A DNA stretch of 13,486 nucleotides. Origin: DASXHD01 sp038239005 (lineage in GTDB: Bacteria > Myxococcota_A > Polyangia > Polyangiales > Polyangiaceae). The translations under genes and the position numbers were made by a program. Shown here piece by piece: positions 1 to 6,796 of this stretch. The stretch covers positions 1 to 13,486 of the forward strand of contig JBBSFE010000147.1 of assembly GCA_038239005.1 (NCBI GenBank), given 5' to 3'. The notes below the pieces were generated by a model. That model searched no databases, had not been told where the DNA came from, and worked only from the letters and a program-made list of their open reading frames with translations. Numbering within the stretch: the stretch's first letter is position 1; each line of letters starts with the position of its first letter.

Positions 1-271
1 ACTTCTGCAGATTGCCGAGCGCCTCGAGATAATGCTTCGTGTAAAACTGCGCGAGGCCGAGCGCGCGCAAGCACGCGGGCGTCTTCAAAACAGCGCAGGC
101 TTGCTCGCACTTGATGCGAGCGCCATCGACGTTGCCTTGCGAGTAGAGCGCCTTGCCCTCTTGAAGGCGCTGACGCGCTTCGATGTATTCGGGCGAGCTT
201 ACGTCTTGAGCGAAAGAGCTACTCGCTCCGAGCAGCAGCGCCGCTAGAAGAGTGAGACGTGACTTGGGCAT
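1..271 (-). CDS. Secreted TPR-like protein, 3' part outside the window (partial)
   Basis: The frame opens with ATG at 271 and stays open for 90 codons to the left edge, so the gene is cut by the window. The protein begins MPKSRLTLLAALLLG and continues to a likely signal peptidase I site, SFA|QD, near residue 22. It is therefore probably exported to the periplasm. The following stretch (EARQRLQEGKALYSQGN, then ACLRALGLAQFYTKHYLEAL) has the helix-turn-helix spacing and small/aromatic pattern of tetratricopeptide repeats, with two helical pairs visible. Cys residues fall in KCEQACAVLKTPAC. The start lies one base after the TAA of the upstream membrane-protein gene (TAAGATG), so the two are almost surely cotranscribed and translationally coupled. 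No clear Shine-Dalgarno precedes the ATG, which fits reinitiation. Its partner and exact function cannot be told from this fragment. Confidence 0.7.
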   Translation of the reverse strand, partial: MPKSRLTLLAALLLGASSSFAQDVSSPEYIEARQRLQEGKALYSQGNVDGARIKCEQACAVLKTPACLRALGLAQFYTKHYLEALGNLQK

Positions 272-272
272 C

Positions 273-935
273 TTATCGATGTGGATCGTCGGGGAAGAGG
301 TTGAGCCCGGGCGGAGCGCTTCCCGTCGGGTGAGCGGTTGCTGTTGCGGTTGGCGTCGCCGTCGCGGTCGCGGAGGTACTTGCAGAATGCACGGGTCGGC
401 CGGTCGTGGTTGCGACGGTTTTTACGGTGGGGAGTGATTCGACGGAGGTCGTCGCGATCATCGGCGTCGTCTCTGTCGAAGCGGCCGTCGCTGTTGCGGT
501 TGGCGTCGTCGACGTCGGAGTCGTCGTTGTGGTCGTGGCGGTCGCGGTGGGCTGCGCCACTGATGAGGAGGAGCCCAACTTCACGAAGGCAACGCCTAGT
601 ACGGCAATCGCGCCGAATGCGGCGACCAAAGCGAGGATCGTTCTGCGTTTGCGTTGGCGCGCGCCGGGAGCGGTCGGTGTCAGCTCTTTTTTGAGCGGCT
701 CCGGCGGCGGAGTCGTGTCCGCGTTCGGGAGGATGCGCGGCATGTCGGGGCGGCTCGAGCCGAAGCCGTCGAGGAGGTCGTCGACCGTGTCGGCGCGTTT
801 TTGCACTTTGCCCACGCCGGGCTGCGTTTCGGCGCTCTTGGCCACGGCGCGCTTCTCCTCTTTAACGCCCGCGAGCTCACGGCGCAGCCGCTCGCTTCCG
901 GGCCCGAGGCCTTGATCGGTGTCGACCTTGCTCAT
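273..935 (-). CDS. Single-pass membrane protein with Thr/Ala-rich extracytoplasmic segment
   Basis: A 220-aa protein of unknown function. ATG at 935 (MSKVDTDQG) is preferred; the frame reaches a TTG at 986. Layout: residues 1-95 are charged and probably cytoplasmic, with an Asp-rich patch TVDDLLDGFG near 50-59 and a Pro-rich stretch near 75-90. RQRKRR at about 93-98 is a positive anchor. Residues 99-120 (TILALVAAFGAIAVLGVAF) form one membrane helix, N-terminus inside. The remaining 100 residues are low-complexity Thr/Ala/Pro/Ser and end in LNLFPDDPHR. The topology resembles anti-sigma factors or receptor-like partners of Ser/Thr kinases, but no zinc motif or kinase domain is present, so that is only an analogy. 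It sits 63 bp after the secreted 309-aa protein gene and 1 base before the TPR-like gene. The Thr-rich part could be a wall-spanning linker or an O-glycosylation target (inference). Confidence 0.75.
   Translation of the reverse strand: MSKVDTDQGLGPGSERLRRELAGVKEEKRAVAKSAETQPGVGKVQKRADTVDDLLDGFGSSRPDMPRILPNADTTPPPEPLKKELTPTAPGARQRKRRTILALVAAFGAIAVLGVAFVKLGSSSSVAQPTATATTTTTTPTSTTPTATATAASTETTPMIATTSVESLPTVKTVATTTGRPVHSASTSATATATPTATATAHPTGSAPPGLNLFPDDPHR
341..508. repeat. Two copies of an 18-bp coding repeat (Thr-Ala-Pro tract)
   Basis: The 18-mer CTGTTGCGGTTGGCGTCG occurs exactly at 341-358 and again at 491-508, 150 bp apart and so in the same frame. On the minus strand both copies encode the TPTATAT type of low-complexity segment of the membrane protein. 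The surrounding tract is made of imperfect Ala/Thr codon repeats and is probably unstable in length. Confidence 0.7.
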
Positions 936-998
936 GCGCGCCCGGAAGCCTACCCCGCTTTCGCGGACTTGCCCAAAAGCACGCAACGTCCGAGCCGC

Positions 999-1928
999 CT
1001 ACCTGACTTTTGCGACGAAGAGCCCACCGCGATCGCCGCAGCAGCCAAAGGTGAGCCAGAAGTGATTCGCTCCGAGGTCGAGCTCCTCGAGCACGCCAGA
1101 GCCGCCGAGGCCGTCGACTTGCGGCGCCGCGACTGTTTGCGCGATGGGGCGCGCGAGCGGGATGGAGGCAATCGGACGAAGCGCGTCATCGAGGGTGAGG
1201 TCGCGTTGGTCCGTCGAGGCGTTTCCGTTCTTGTCGATCGCCACGCCGCTCGAAACGTGAATGTTCGTACCGTCATCCCACGCCGTGTCGAAATTCGTGA
1301 GGGCTCGCTGCGCACGCACGTGCTGTTGGTCGTACGAAAGTACGAGCACGGAATTGCGCATGGCAGAGCCGTGCCATGCGTAAGCAAAAACCGTGGCGCC
1401 GTGAAAGTAGATCTCAGCCCGCCCGCGTCCATCGACGAGCGACGCGGGCGTGTGCAACTCCGAGATCGGCGTTCCGATCATACTGGCGACGCGGATCACG
1501 AGCTCCGACGAGGTCCCGCGATACGTTGCAACGACGAGACCACGGTTATTCGTGAACAGTCCCTTTGCGACGAGTTGTTCGGGCGCCGACCAATGTGCTC
1601 GCCACGTCACGACGAGTGAGCTGTCGAACGCGACGATGTCACCATCACAGATCCCAACGAGCACACCGGCGAGACGGTGCAGCACGGTGCAGGGAAAGGG
1701 TTGCGCCACGACGATCGTTCCGTTTGCGACGTCGACTTCCATCGTCGACGTCCGCGTTGAAACCACCACCGTGCCTTGCGGACGAACCGCGCTCGGAAGC
1801 GCGCCCAGCGCGGCGGAGTAAACCTCGCTTCCCGCAGGCTTGATCTCGCGCGCGACGTAGTTTGCTTCCGCGCGCGCACTCAGCACGAACGTCAGCAGAC
1901 TCAAGGCAACCCCGACGACGGTTTTCAT
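999..1928 (-). CDS. Secreted protein of unknown function, possible beta-propeller
   Basis: A 309-aa protein starting MKTVVGVALSLLTFVLSARA, a clear signal peptide with a likely AxA cleavage site near residue 20. The mature part alternates short hydrophobic strands with D/N-G turns (for example VDVANGTIVVAQ and GICDGDIVAFDSSLVVTW). That is the look of a beta-propeller such as PQQ- or WD-like blades, but no family signature is certain. Near the C-terminus is the odd motif TFGCCGDRGGLFVAK. The ATG overlaps the stop of the preceding 184-aa gene as ATGA (1928-1925), so the two are translationally coupled and likely act together. I do not recognise a named family; export is well supported, the fold is an inference. 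Confidence 0.75.
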   Translation of the reverse strand: MKTVVGVALSLLTFVLSARAEANYVAREIKPAGSEVYSAALGALPSAVRPQGTVVVSTRTSTMEVDVANGTIVVAQPFPCTVLHRLAGVLVGICDGDIVAFDSSLVVTWRAHWSAPEQLVAKGLFTNNRGLVVATYRGTSSELVIRVASMIGTPISELHTPASLVDGRGRAEIYFHGATVFAYAWHGSAMRNSVLVLSYDQQHVRAQRALTNFDTAWDDGTNIHVSSGVAIDKNGNASTDQRDLTLDDALRPIASIPLARPIAQTVAAPQVDGLGGSGVLEELDLGANHFWLTFGCCGDRGGLFVAKVR

Positions 1929-2479
1929 TGGAACCTATAGACCCCGTGCAAGCGCTCGCTCGCGGGGCCGTTGGCCGTGATCTCGAACGCTGGTTGCGAC
2001 GCGCGCGCGTTGATCTGGGCCCACTGGTGCGACGTCTCGTTGTAGAGCCACGTGTCGCGCCGGATTCCGCCCCACTCCGCGCCGAATCGTCCAGCACTCC
2101 ACGACGCGTCGACTTCCATCATGCGAACCGGACCCGGCGTCGCGAACGCCGTGACACCCGCGCCATAATGTGATGCGAGCGCGTTCAGCTTCGCCGGGTC
2201 ACACGTCACGTTCGAGTAAACGACCGCGCGATGGCCGACGTCCGTCGAATCATCAAGCACGAAGACGTCGCCTGGCCTGGCCATCGCCACACTCGTTTTT
2301 CGCAGGTGCGGATTTGCGTCGGCCCTCTGAAAGTAGTCCGCACCCGGAAATGGCATCGCGTTGAACGCGACCGACGACGGGTCAACGTCGCGAGGCCCGC
2401 TCTGCTGAGTCGTCGCCGTTTGTGCCGAGACGAGCTGCGAGTAGTCGCGGAGTCGACGCGGATCGATCGGATTTGCCAT
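1925..2479 (-). CDS. Conserved-looking 184-aa protein, unknown function
   Basis: ATG at 2479 gives MANPIDPRRLRDYSQLV. It is chosen because GAGGGG lies about 5 bases upstream as a ribosome binding site; the frame is open further upstream but with a non-protein-like composition. No signal peptide or membrane helix is visible. Residues 1-40 are polar and probably flexible. Residues 69-83 read PGDVFVLDDSTDVGH and run into RAVVYS. A G-D-V...G-H-x-A-V order of this type is seen in NlpC/P60 and CHAP-type papain-like folds. However, no cysteine precedes it (the only Cys is at about 93), so a catalytic role of that type is not supported. Residues 119-150 (RMMEVDASWSAG, then GGIRRDTWLYN) form a second strand-rich block with conserved-looking W and G positions. 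It is coupled to the secreted 309-aa gene by an ATGA overlap. Confidence 0.65.
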   Translation of the reverse strand: MANPIDPRRLRDYSQLVSAQTATTQQSGPRDVDPSSVAFNAMPFPGADYFQRADANPHLRKTSVAMARPGDVFVLDDSTDVGHRAVVYSNVTCDPAKLNALASHYGAGVTAFATPGPVRMMEVDASWSAGRFGAEWGGIRRDTWLYNETSHQWAQINARASQPAFEITANGPASERLHGVYRFQ

Positions 2480-2680
2480 GGCGCCCCTCGGCACGAGCTC
2501 GGACAAAGTTGTCGATTTCGCGCAACGTTGGGCAAATTCGGGAATGGGACCGTCACCATGCCGAACATCCGAGGGCTGACGAGAATGAAGGCCAGCGACT
2601 CCACGCGCTACGCGGCAAGCGAGCTTCCCGAGCGCGCGAGCAACTACGATTGCGTGGCGCGAGCTCGCTTCCGCGTGCTC

Positions 2681-2698
2681 CTCGAACACGTGCTCGAG
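2681..2698. promoter_or_regulatory. 18-bp near-perfect palindrome between two minus-strand genes
   Basis: CTCGAACACGTGCTCGAG is self-complementary except for one base pair, centred on CACGTG. It lies in the 244-bp gap between the stop of the large lipoprotein gene (2724) and the start of the 184-aa gene (2479), 26 to 43 bases past that stop. It could be a dimeric-regulator site for the downstream pair or part of a terminator. No T-tract follows on the minus strand. I see nothing else definite in this gap. Confidence 0.35.
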
Positions 2699-2723
2699 CG
2701 CGTGGGTCAGCGCTGTAGAGTAA

Positions 2724-5261
2724 CTATTTTTTCCAGGCGAGCAGGCCGCGGCGGATGCGGGCTTCGGTCGGGGCGTCGCCGCCGGCGTCGGAGTAGACGA
2801 GCTCTTCGTTGCGGAGGGCGAGCGCGACGTCGAGTGACGAGGGACCATCGAGCGCGACAAGCGGGAAGCTGTCGACCGAGCCTCCGGCATCGAGCGGGAT
2901 GCGCGCGGCGTCCAGCCAGAGCTCGTCTTGGGAGACGCGCGCGATCACGGCGTGGAGCAAACGCGATGCAGGGTCGGCGTCGAGCGTGATGGATGTGGCG
3001 ATGCCTTCGTCGCGGAGGCGCAGCTTGATCGGATCGCGAACCGGATGAGCTTTTTCGTCGAGCAGCGCAAACATGGCGCCCTTGGCTTCTTCGCTTGCGG
3101 CGTTCGCGGGGGCCTCTTCGATCCACGCGAGCGCGACGCCCGATGCGGTGCGCGCGAGCGACGGCGAGCGGGAGTGTGCAGCGGTGGAGAGGACGCGTGC
3201 TTCTTTCGCGAGCGGCTTGCCGTCGCGCGCGGAGAGTGTCACCGCGTAGATGTCTGCGAATCCATCGTGCGGGCTCTCGCGCGGATCGGCCCACGCGAGG
3301 ATCACGTTTGCGCCGCTCGATGCGAGAGCGGTGTCGGTTGCGTCGCCGGGGGCGTTCGTCACGCGAACCGCAGGCCCGCTCGTGAGATCGTTGCCGAGGC
3401 GCTCGGCGTAGACTTCACCGTTGCCGTCGCGTGTGTCGACCCATGCGATCACGAAGCCGCCATCGACCGCGACGATCGAAACATCACTCGCGTCGCCTTT
3501 GGCGCCACCGGCGAGCGTGGTGTCGCTGCGGCGTGCGCCGTTGTCATCGACGCGTGCAACGTGAACACGCGCGCCGCCGCCTTCTTTCGCGACGTACACG
3601 AGCGTCGCTTCTTTCGCGCCCGGGCCGGCGGCCATCGCGACGCCGCCGACGGCGAGCGCTTTGGTCGAGAGCGTGACTGCCGGAAGGGCTTTGCCAGCAG
3701 CGATGGGCGTCACGCGTAGCGCGGTTTTTTCTTCGTGCGTTTTTTCGTCGGCGCCCGTCGACACGATCGATGCGACGACCGTGGCGTCGCCGGCGCGTGC
3801 GAACGCGATGTCCGCGACTTGCAAACCGCCGCCTAGTGTCGATGCAGAAGAGAGACGAGGCGCGTCGTCGGGAAGCGCATGCGCAACGGGCGCGACGTTC
3901 GTGCTCGCGCGCGAAGAAAGATCGATAGCGTACACGACCGTTGGCGAATCGGGCCCGGCCGCGAGCGCGAGACACGAGCCGCCGCCGCAATCGAGGCTCC
4001 ACGCGAGCGACACGGCAGGCCCCTGCACGAACGCTTCCGTTTGCACGACCGCGAGCGACGCATCGAGTCGCACGAACGTGGGCGCAGGCGCACCACATGC
4101 TGGTGCTTTGTCTTTTTGTTCGACGCACGCTTTCGTCGTGACGACGAGACCCCACCCGTCGGCGCGCTGACGAGCTTCAATCGCCGCGCCGCCCGTGAGC
4201 TCGAGTGTCGTCTTCGTGGCGAGTTGCGCGGCGGCGTCCGTCATCGACGCTACGTTCACGCGGCGGAGCTGGCGTTCGCGTTTGTGTGACGGCTCCCACA
4301 AAACGAGCGCGCCATTATCGCCCGGCGCAATCGCGACGAGCGACGAAGCACCCGCATCGACGAGCCCATCGTGCGGTGCGATCAATTTTCCGCCGCCATC
4401 GACGCCGGCGATCACCACTTGCGGATCGGAGCGCCTGCGATCCGTCCACGCGAATGCGACCGAATCTTTTCCGGCGCGCACGAGATCCATGTCGGCGCCG
4501 ACGGTTTTCGAAATCGGCATCGCCTCGCCCGTGACGCGGCCTTCGGTGTCGAGCCTCGTCAGCGAAAGAGCGCCGCCCGCGACGATTGCGAGCGCAACAC
4601 CCTCGTGAAACGCAACCGCTTGCCACGACGTTGCGCCGCGCAGCACGCGACTCGGAACGCCGCGCGGTTTGCCGTTCGAGTCGAGCGCTTGCGCGAGAAC
4701 ATTTGCGCTTCCGTTCGGTGGCTCCTCGGCCCACACGCACACGGCGCCGCGTGGTGTCTCCACGATCTCGACCCACACGATGTGATCGGCCGTGCGCGCG
4801 AGCTCGATCGCGTTGCCGCGCGCCTCACTCGTATCGCTGACGCCAATCACCGTGAGCGATTCACCGCGATCGGTCAGCGATGTCCACGCGAGCAGATAAC
4901 CATCCGCCAAGGAGCGTGCGATCAGCGTGCTCGTATCCGGCGGCGCTTGCGCGACGACGCGCGCTTGGCCTTTGGGTGAGCCCGTTCCGTCGAGGGCAGA
5001 TGCGATGACCGGGCGCGTGCCACTCGGCGCGCCGGCGATGTACGCGGCAAGCGCGCCTTTGTCGGAACGCGTGAGCACCGGACCGACCGCGCGATCGCGC
5101 AGCGATGCGATCGTCGACATGTGTGCCTTCTTCGCGGGATCCACCGGATCGCCGAGCGGAACGCGCGCCGTGTTCTTCGAAGGCTCGAGCCGAGGCCCGT
5201 ACGTTTTTCCGCCGCACGCCGCAGCCACGATGACAACACCGAGGACGAGCGCGCGTTTCAA
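2724..5261 (-). CDS. Large lipoprotein with repeated AW-x-D-x-R motifs, probable beta-propeller
   Basis: An 845-aa protein. The start is set at TTG 5261 (read as Met-Lys-Arg-Ala-Leu), which overlaps the previous gene's TGA as TTGA. The frame is open further upstream to 5561, but that extension overlaps the lipoprotein gene and is Arg-rich nonsense. From this start the protein has a classic lipoprotein signal: KR, a hydrophobic core, then VIVAAAC with the acylated Cys at 16. The mature chain repeats a blade-like pattern: AWTDRR near 271, AWVDTRDGNGEVY near 606, AWADPRESPHDGFADIY near 656, AWIEE near 712. Each is preceded by a hydrophobic strand and followed by an xxGxP turn. This spacing fits a multi-bladed beta-propeller on the outer or periplasmic face of the envelope. 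A few Cys pairs (379/389, 425/430) may form disulfides. Ligand and role are unknown. Confidence 0.8.
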   Translation of the reverse strand: MKRALVLGVVIVAAACGGKTYGPRLEPSKNTARVPLGDPVDPAKKAHMSTIASLRDRAVGPVLTRSDKGALAAYIAGAPSGTRPVIASALDGTGSPKGQARVVAQAPPDTSTLIARSLADGYLLAWTSLTDRGESLTVIGVSDTSEARGNAIELARTADHIVWVEIVETPRGAVCVWAEEPPNGSANVLAQALDSNGKPRGVPSRVLRGATSWQAVAFHEGVALAIVAGGALSLTRLDTEGRVTGEAMPISKTVGADMDLVRAGKDSVAFAWTDRRRSDPQVVIAGVDGGGKLIAPHDGLVDAGASSLVAIAPGDNGALVLWEPSHKRERQLRRVNVASMTDAAAQLATKTTLELTGGAAIEARQRADGWGLVVTTKACVEQKDKAPACGAPAPTFVRLDASLAVVQTEAFVQGPAVSLAWSLDCGGGSCLALAAGPDSPTVVYAIDLSSRASTNVAPVAHALPDDAPRLSSASTLGGGLQVADIAFARAGDATVVASIVSTGADEKTHEEKTALRVTPIAAGKALPAVTLSTKALAVGGVAMAAGPGAKEATLVYVAKEGGGARVHVARVDDNGARRSDTTLAGGAKGDASDVSIVAVDGGFVIAWVDTRDGNGEVYAERLGNDLTSGPAVRVTNAPGDATDTALASSGANVILAWADPRESPHDGFADIYAVTLSARDGKPLAKEARVLSTAAHSRSPSLARTASGVALAWIEEAPANAASEEAKGAMFALLDEKAHPVRDPIKLRLRDEGIATSITLDADPASRLLHAVIARVSQDELWLDAARIPLDAGGSVDSFPLVALDGPSSLDVALALRNEELVYSDAGGDAPTEARIRRGLLAWKK

Positions 5262-5605
5262 GGAACCTCGAGATTCGAGTCGGACGCGACCTCGGGATAG
5301 AACCCGTCGCATGAGCCCGGGCCGTGATGAATCGTCACGTCTGCGGAGAAGCGCGTGCCCTTCGCGAGGTCGACGTCGATGTGGCAATCGCCCGTGGCGT
5401 TCGGGAGGACCCAGTACTTCGTGCACGCGCCTCCATCGTCTGCGCTCTGACAAATGGGCGTGACGCCATTGCACGCGCTGCCCGACGCGAGCACATCGAC
5501 GATGCTTTCCGTGGGCGCGGTGACGACCACGCCCTGCTCGCCGCACGCAGGATCGGAGCATGAGCTGAGCATCGGGGTTAGAACCGCCTGCGCGGCAAAA
5601 ACCAT
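5258..5605 (-). CDS. Small Cys-rich lipoprotein
   Basis: A 115-aa protein from ATG 5605. A hydrophobic N-terminus (VFAAQAVLTPMLSSC) ends in the lipobox LSSC with the acylated Cys at 16. The n-region lacks a basic residue from this start. A GTG at 5623 would add six residues including one Arg (MDARAG) and is a fair alternative. The mature part carries about eight Cys residues (DPACGEQG, SACNGVTPIC, GACTKYWVLP, GDCHIDV, GSCDGFYPE), suggesting a disulfide-stabilised domain. This layout is common among small myxobacterial lipoproteins of unknown function. Its TGA overlaps the TTG start of the large propeller lipoprotein (TTGA), so the two are probably cotranslated and may form a surface complex (inference). 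It diverges from the arginase-family gene across a gap of about 50 bp. Confidence 0.7.
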   Translation of the reverse strand: MVFAAQAVLTPMLSSCSDPACGEQGVVVTAPTESIVDVLASGSACNGVTPICQSADDGGACTKYWVLPNATGDCHIDVDLAKGTRFSADVTIHHGPGSCDGFYPEVASDSNLEVP

Positions 5606-5632
5606 CCCGGCTCGAGCGTCCACGTCGCGATT

Positions 5633-5650
5633 CGTAGCACGGATGCTACG
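5633..5650. promoter_or_regulatory. Perfect 7-bp inverted repeat in a divergent promoter (candidate operator)
   Basis: CGTAGCA, a 4-base spacer (CGGA), then TGCTACG: a perfect dyad 8 bases before the arginase-family ATG (5659) and 27 bases before the lipoprotein ATG (5605). The whole intergenic space is only 53 bp, and no strong Shine-Dalgarno precedes either start. A repressor bound here would be placed to control both directions. No clear -10/-35 pair was found. Confidence 0.45.
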
Positions 5651-5658
5651 TTCGTCGC

Positions 5659-6756
5659 ATGACGCCGCGCGATGTCCTCGCTCGACTGCTTCGCCCCGCA
5701 GGGGGCGGCGTGTACGTCGTGTCGACCGGCTCGGCCGAGCAGCGCGCGATGCAAGAGCGGCTTTATGGCGTGAAAGGCGATGACGCCGTGCGCGCACGTT
5801 TCGAACAAGAGCTCGACCGCATCGCATCGGCGCGTGTCGTCGTGCTCGGCGTCCCGTCGGATGTCGGTGCAGGCTTCTTGCGCGGCGCGAACATGGGCCC
5901 GCAAGCGATCCGCGCGGGCATGCTCGACACTCACGGCGGTTGGCCCGAAGGCGTTGTCGACATCGGTGACGTGCTTGTCGTTCCGCAGCTCTTGCATGAC
6001 GACATGCTCTCCGAAGCGCAAATCGACGCATCGCGAAAAGCTCAATATCCGGGGCTCGCAGAGAAGCTTCCGGTGTCGCCGCTTTCCAAAGAAACGCTCG
6101 CGCTGAAATCGGTCTTCGCGATCAACCCAAACGTGAAACCGTTCGTGCTCGGTGGTGATCACTCTTGCGCGTGGCCGGTGGTCGAAGCGCTCGCGGGCGC
6201 GGGGAAAAAATTCGGCATCGTGCAGATGGACGCACACACCGATTTGCTCGAGGAGCGTCTCGGCATTCGTTACTGCTTCGCGACCTGGTCGTTTCACGCG
6301 AACGACGTCATTGGTCGCGGCGGCAAGCTCGTTCAGGTCGGCATTCGCGCAACGCGCCACGACCGTGGCCACTGGGAGAGCACGCTCGGCGTTCGTCAGT
6401 TTTGGGCCGACGAATGTTTGCGCGATCCCGCTGTTGCCATCGAAGCCATCGCATCGCATGTCGAGAAAACTGGAGTGACCGGGATTTATTTTTCGAACGA
6501 CGTCGACGGCACCGACGAAAGTTTCGTCGACGCGACAGGCACCCCCGAGACAAACGGCCTCCATCCCGATTTCGTCGTCGCGCTCATCGAACGCCTCGGC
6601 AAATCGGTCGACATCATCGCCGCCGACGTCATGGAGCTCGCCCCACCGATCCCCCGCTTCCCAGGTGGCGCCGCCCGCACCATCGCAACCGCCGTGCGAT
6701 ACGCGGACGCGACCGTGCGCGCGTTGCTCGCATTTGGTTCGTCAACCGATCGGTAG
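5659..6756 (+). CDS. Arginase/agmatinase/formiminoglutamase-family hydrolase
   Basis: A 365-aa ureohydrolase: a two-Mn enzyme that cleaves a guanidino or formimino group from a substrate such as arginine, agmatine or formiminoglutamate. All six canonical metal ligands are visible: H168 in GGDHS, D191/H193/D195 in DAHTD, and D281/D283 in NDVDGTDESF. GTP near 294-296 is the family's GTGTP-type turn. The segment RYCFATWSFHAND (204-216) occupies the place of the substrate-loop region after DAHxD, but it lacks the YSHGT/NMHG patterns of agmatinase and arginase. Substrate therefore cannot be assigned. The protein is longer than typical members (about 290-350): it has an N-terminal extension of about 55 residues and an insert (roughly 112-158) before GGDHS. 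It is a lone plus-strand gene between opposing genes; its TAG is inside a hairpin. Confidence 0.9.
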   Translation: MTPRDVLARLLRPAGGGVYVVSTGSAEQRAMQERLYGVKGDDAVRARFEQELDRIASARVVVLGVPSDVGAGFLRGANMGPQAIRAGMLDTHGGWPEGVVDIGDVLVVPQLLHDDMLSEAQIDASRKAQYPGLAEKLPVSPLSKETLALKSVFAINPNVKPFVLGGDHSCAWPVVEALAGAGKKFGIVQMDAHTDLLEERLGIRYCFATWSFHANDVIGRGGKLVQVGIRATRHDRGHWESTLGVRQFWADECLRDPAVAIEAIASHVEKTGVTGIYFSNDVDGTDESFVDATGTPETNGLHPDFVVALIERLGKSVDIIAADVMELAPPIPRFPGGAARTIATAVRYADATVRALLAFGSSTDR

Positions 6757-6787
6757 CAGCCAAAACAAGCCCTACCGATCGCTTGAC
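6741..6787. terminator. Long hairpin between convergent genes, candidate bidirectional terminator
   Basis: GTCAACCGATCGGTAG (6741-6756) pairs with CTACCGATCGCTTGAC (6772-6787): 15 of 16 pairs, one C-C mismatch, 15-base loop. The last three bases of the left arm are the TAG stop of the arginase-family gene. The convergent TPR/membrane gene ends at 6797. Neither side has a run of Ts, so it may be a Rho-dependent or RNA-protecting structure, not an intrinsic terminator. Confidence 0.6.
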
Positions 6788-6796
6788 CGCATGCAT

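Noticed and set aside
320..560. Repeat-rich tract considered as a CRISPR or minisatellite
   Set aside because: The repeats are in-frame Ala/Thr codon tracts inside a coding region, with no uniform repeat-spacer pattern.
2231..2989. 252-codon plus-strand open frame bridging the 244-bp gap
   Set aside because: It is Arg-rich and overlaps two better-supported minus-strand genes at both ends. I see no ribosome binding site or domain.
5262..5561. N-terminal extension of the large propeller lipoprotein
   Set aside because: It would bury the lipoprotein signal, overlap the small lipoprotein gene in another frame, and is Arg/His-rich nonsense.
5578..6564. 328-codon minus-strand open frame opposite the arginase-family gene
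   Set aside because: The plus strand encodes all the ureohydrolase motifs; the antisense frame has none.
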